NCBI GenBank assembly: GCA_019419725.1
Contig: DXZL01000078.1
Span: 1 to 6,591, forward strand
DNA: 6,591 bases
From: Veillonella sp.
GTDB lineage: Bacteria; Bacillota; Negativicutes; Veillonellales; Veillonellaceae
Direction of reading: 5' to 3'
Position numbers and translations under genes: made by a program. The notes under the pieces were generated by a model. It made no database searches and was not told the DNA's origin. It worked only from the letters and a program-made list of their open reading frames with translations. How positions within the stretch are numbered: position 1 is the first letter of the stretch; the number at the start of each line of letters is the position of its first letter. Of the stretch, positions 4,982 to 6,591 are shown in pieces.

Positions 4982-6591
4982 ATGAATAAAGATGTGGAAA
5001 ACAAAAACACCCATGACCACAGCCATGGCGAACATCATCACCATCATGATCATGACCATCATCACCATGACCATGACCACTGCCATTGTGGCGGTCACCA
5101 TCACGATCACGACCATGATCATCATCACGATCATGAACATGGTCACGACCATAGTCATGCAAAGGCTATGCCGACGGATAAATGGGTGCCACACACTCAT
5201 GAACCAGGGGTACCTCATGAACATGGCGTAAATGACTACATGAAAGCTGTTGCAGAATACCGTAAAACTTGGCCTACAAAACAAGATGTTATCGAACAAA
5301 CACCAGATCCAGCTGTGCGCGAAATGATCCTTCGCATGGAGCAAATTGGTTGCGATACAGTATTTGACCGTTTCGATAAACAACAACCACAATGTACTTT
5401 TGGTATTGCAGGCGTATGTTGTCGTGTTTGCTTCATGGGTCCATGTAAAATTACACCTAAGAGCCCTCGTGGTGTCTGCGGTGCTGATGCTGACCTTATC
5501 GTAGCTCGTAATATGACACGTGCAGCTGCAGGTGGTTTGACTCAACATGGTGCGCATGCTCGTGAAATTTTGATTTCTTTGAAAGCAGCTGCTAATGACC
5601 AATTGGATATTCCAATTTTAGGGGAAGAAAAAATCCGTACTGTATGTAAGGCTTTCAACATCCCTGAAGAAGGCCGTTCCTTAAAAGAGGTGGCTAATGA
5701 CTTGGCAGATGTATTGCTCGAAGATTTGAGCCGTGCATTGCCAGGTGAATATAAAACAATTACAGCGTTAGCTCCAGCTGAACGTCGCGAAGTTTGGAAA
5801 AACCTAGATATCTTGCCTGTTTCCGCGTACAATGAAGCATTCGATGCATACCATCGTACATGCGTAGGTACAGATGGCGATTGGGAAAGCAACATGAAAC
5901 AATTCTTGCGTTGTGGTCTTGCGTTCACATTCACTGGCGTAGTAGCAGCGGACATCGCAACAGACGCATTATTCGGTCAAGGTGGTCGTCGTACTTCTAA
6001 AGTTAACATCGGTGCTTTGAAAAAAGGTTATGTTAACATCGCTGTTCATGGTCACTTGCCAACATTAGTATCACAAATTTGTACAATTGGTGCCTCTGAA
6101 GAGTACTTAGAAAAAGCAAAAGCTATCGGTGCTAAAGGTATCCAATTCTACGGTATCTGCTGCTCTGGTTTGTCCAGCATGTACCGTTATGAAAATGTTA
6201 TTCCATTGTGTAATGCTATCGGTGCGGAACTTGTACTTGGTACAGGCGCTCTTGATTGCTGGGTAGCTGACGTTCAAGACGTTTACCCTGCTATCATGGA
6301 CGTAGCACGTTGCTTCAACACAAAAGTTATTACTACATCTGATGCAGCTCGTTTACCAGGTGCAGAACATATCGGTTACGATCATCACCACACTAACTTG
6401 GGTGAGACAAAAGAATTGGCTCGCAAAATCTTGGATCGTGCTCTTGAAGCTCATGAATTGCGTAAAGGTATGCCTGTATTCATTCCGCCATACGAAATCA
6501 CTGCAGAAGTTGGCTTCTCTCCAGAATCCACTGTTAAACATTATGGTTCCTTCAAACCATTGGCAGAGGCTTTAAAATCTGGTAAAGTTCG
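4982..6591 (+). CDS. cooS: Anaerobic Ni-Fe CO dehydrogenase catalytic subunit with His-rich N-terminal tail (3' end outside window)
   Basis: CooS enzymes interconvert CO and CO2 in the cytoplasm using a Ni-Fe-S C-cluster, with electrons passing via B and D clusters. The window holds 536 codons of an expected ~730. Residues 11-59 are a His/Asp tail (29 His, plus Cys34 and Cys36), with more His at 71, 73, 79 and 81. Family homology starts near residue 105, so about 100 residues are extra. D-cluster cysteines 138 and 146 and B-cluster cysteines 147, 150, 155 and 166 are present. In the C-cluster region the HGH motif (356-358) and Cys394 in GICCSG are present. The family Cys in DxQC(I/V)xP (Cys333 of C. 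hydrogenoformans CODH-II) is Asp433. The relay pattern HxxHxxHxxH keeps His189 and His192 but has Glu195 and Ile198. The other C-cluster cysteines lie outside. The family is clear; the activity is uncertain. Confidence 0.92.
   Translation, partial: MNKDVENKNTHDHSHGEHHHHHDHDHHHHDHDHCHCGGHHHDHDHDHHHDHEHGHDHSHAKAMPTDKWVPHTHEPGVPHEHGVNDYMKAVAEYRKTWPTKQDVIEQTPDPAVREMILRMEQIGCDTVFDRFDKQQPQCTFGIAGVCCRVCFMGPCKITPKSPRGVCGADADLIVARNMTRAAAGGLTQHGAHAREILISLKAAANDQLDIPILGEEKIRTVCKAFNIPEEGRSLKEVANDLADVLLEDLSRALPGEYKTITALAPAERREVWKNLDILPVSAYNEAFDAYHRTCVGTDGDWESNMKQFLRCGLAFTFTGVVAADIATDALFGQGGRRTSKVNIGALKKGYVNIAVHGHLPTLVSQICTIGASEEYLEKAKAIGAKGIQFYGICCSGLSSMYRYENVIPLCNAIGAELVLGTGALDCWVADVQDVYPAIMDVARCFNTKVITTSDAARLPGAEHIGYDHHHTNLGETKELARKILDRALEAHELRKGMPVFIPPYEITAEVGFSPESTVKHYGSFKPLAEALKSGKV
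5012..5158 (+). repeat. CAT/CAC-GAC low-complexity tract encoding the His/Asp metal-binding tail
   Basis: The tract encodes residues 11-59 as runs of His alternating with Asp, with CHCGG (34-38) in the middle. Both His codons and both Asp codons are mixed irregularly, so it is not a freshly expanded pure repeat and is probably kept by selection. Such tails bind Ni2+ or Zn2+ in HypB, SlyD, UreE and CooJ. Open frames on both strands here are by-products of the composition. Confidence 0.85.

Noticed and set aside
4980..5162. Minus-strand His/Asp-rich reading frame opposite the cooS tail
   Set aside because: The CAT/GAC repeats read as His and Asp in a reverse frame as well. There is no ribosome binding site, and the plus strand has a clear start and family homology.
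4992..5231. Plus-strand Thr/Met/Ile-rich frame
   Set aside because: It is the +1 frame of the His/Asp repeat inside cooS, with no ribosome binding site and low-complexity sequence only.
4856..5602. Long minus-strand frame rich in Met and Val that could look like a membrane protein
   Set aside because: It is antisense to cooS and its promoter region; the hydrophobic stretch comes from reverse reading of His codons.
4982..6591. Hybrid cluster protein (hydroxylamine reductase) rather than CooS
   Set aside because: The CODH-type D/B-cluster spacing (CxxxxxxxCCxxCxxxxC) and the HGH and GICCSG segments match CooS. Hybrid cluster proteins have a different N-terminal cysteine pattern.

Overview
The window is AT-rich, with about 39% G+C by impression rather than by count. 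All four genes read rightward. The gene content suggests a strictly anaerobic, lactate- and organic-acid-fermenting Firmicute of the Negativicutes, most likely Veillonella or a close relative. The pointers are an ATP-type PEP carboxykinase, a nickel CO dehydrogenase and a DUF438/PAS/DUF1858 protein. The genus is an inference from protein style and base composition; no marker gene is present.

Layout. (1) Positions 1-1571 hold the 3' part of a DUF438 / hemerythrin-like / PAS / DUF1858 protein, closed by a strong hairpin terminator at 1592-1627. (2) Positions 1572-1915 are non-coding and hold a candidate promoter and a small palindrome. (3) Positions 1916-3544 encode a divergent PEP carboxykinase (pckA), followed by an 8-1-8 inverted repeat and a classic terminator (3604-3632). 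(4) Positions 3686-4591 encode a LysR-family regulator with its own terminator hairpin (4680-4722). (5) Positions 4723-4981 hold a well-formed promoter (A-tracts, TTGACA, 17 bp, TATACT) with a dyad over the -35 box, and a leader of about 128 nt with nested inverted repeats. (6) From 4982 to the window end lies the first 536 codons of an anaerobic CO dehydrogenase catalytic subunit (cooS).

How the genes relate. Each gene appears to be its own transcription unit, because a terminator separates each from the next. PckA would feed gluconeogenesis from oxaloacetate. The LysR gene lies directly upstream of cooS in the same direction and may regulate it, or pckA; this is inference from position only.

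The most interesting object is the cooS product. It carries an N-terminal metal-binding tail with 29 His among residues 11-59, which looks like a nickel chaperone or store built into the enzyme. Its electron-transfer cysteines (D and B clusters) are intact. At least one expected active-site C-cluster cysteine is Asp (Asp433), and two histidines of the known proton relay are replaced (Glu195, Ile198). This points to a non-canonical CODH whose reaction may not be ordinary CO oxidation. The remaining C-cluster ligands lie beyond the window end and cannot be judged.
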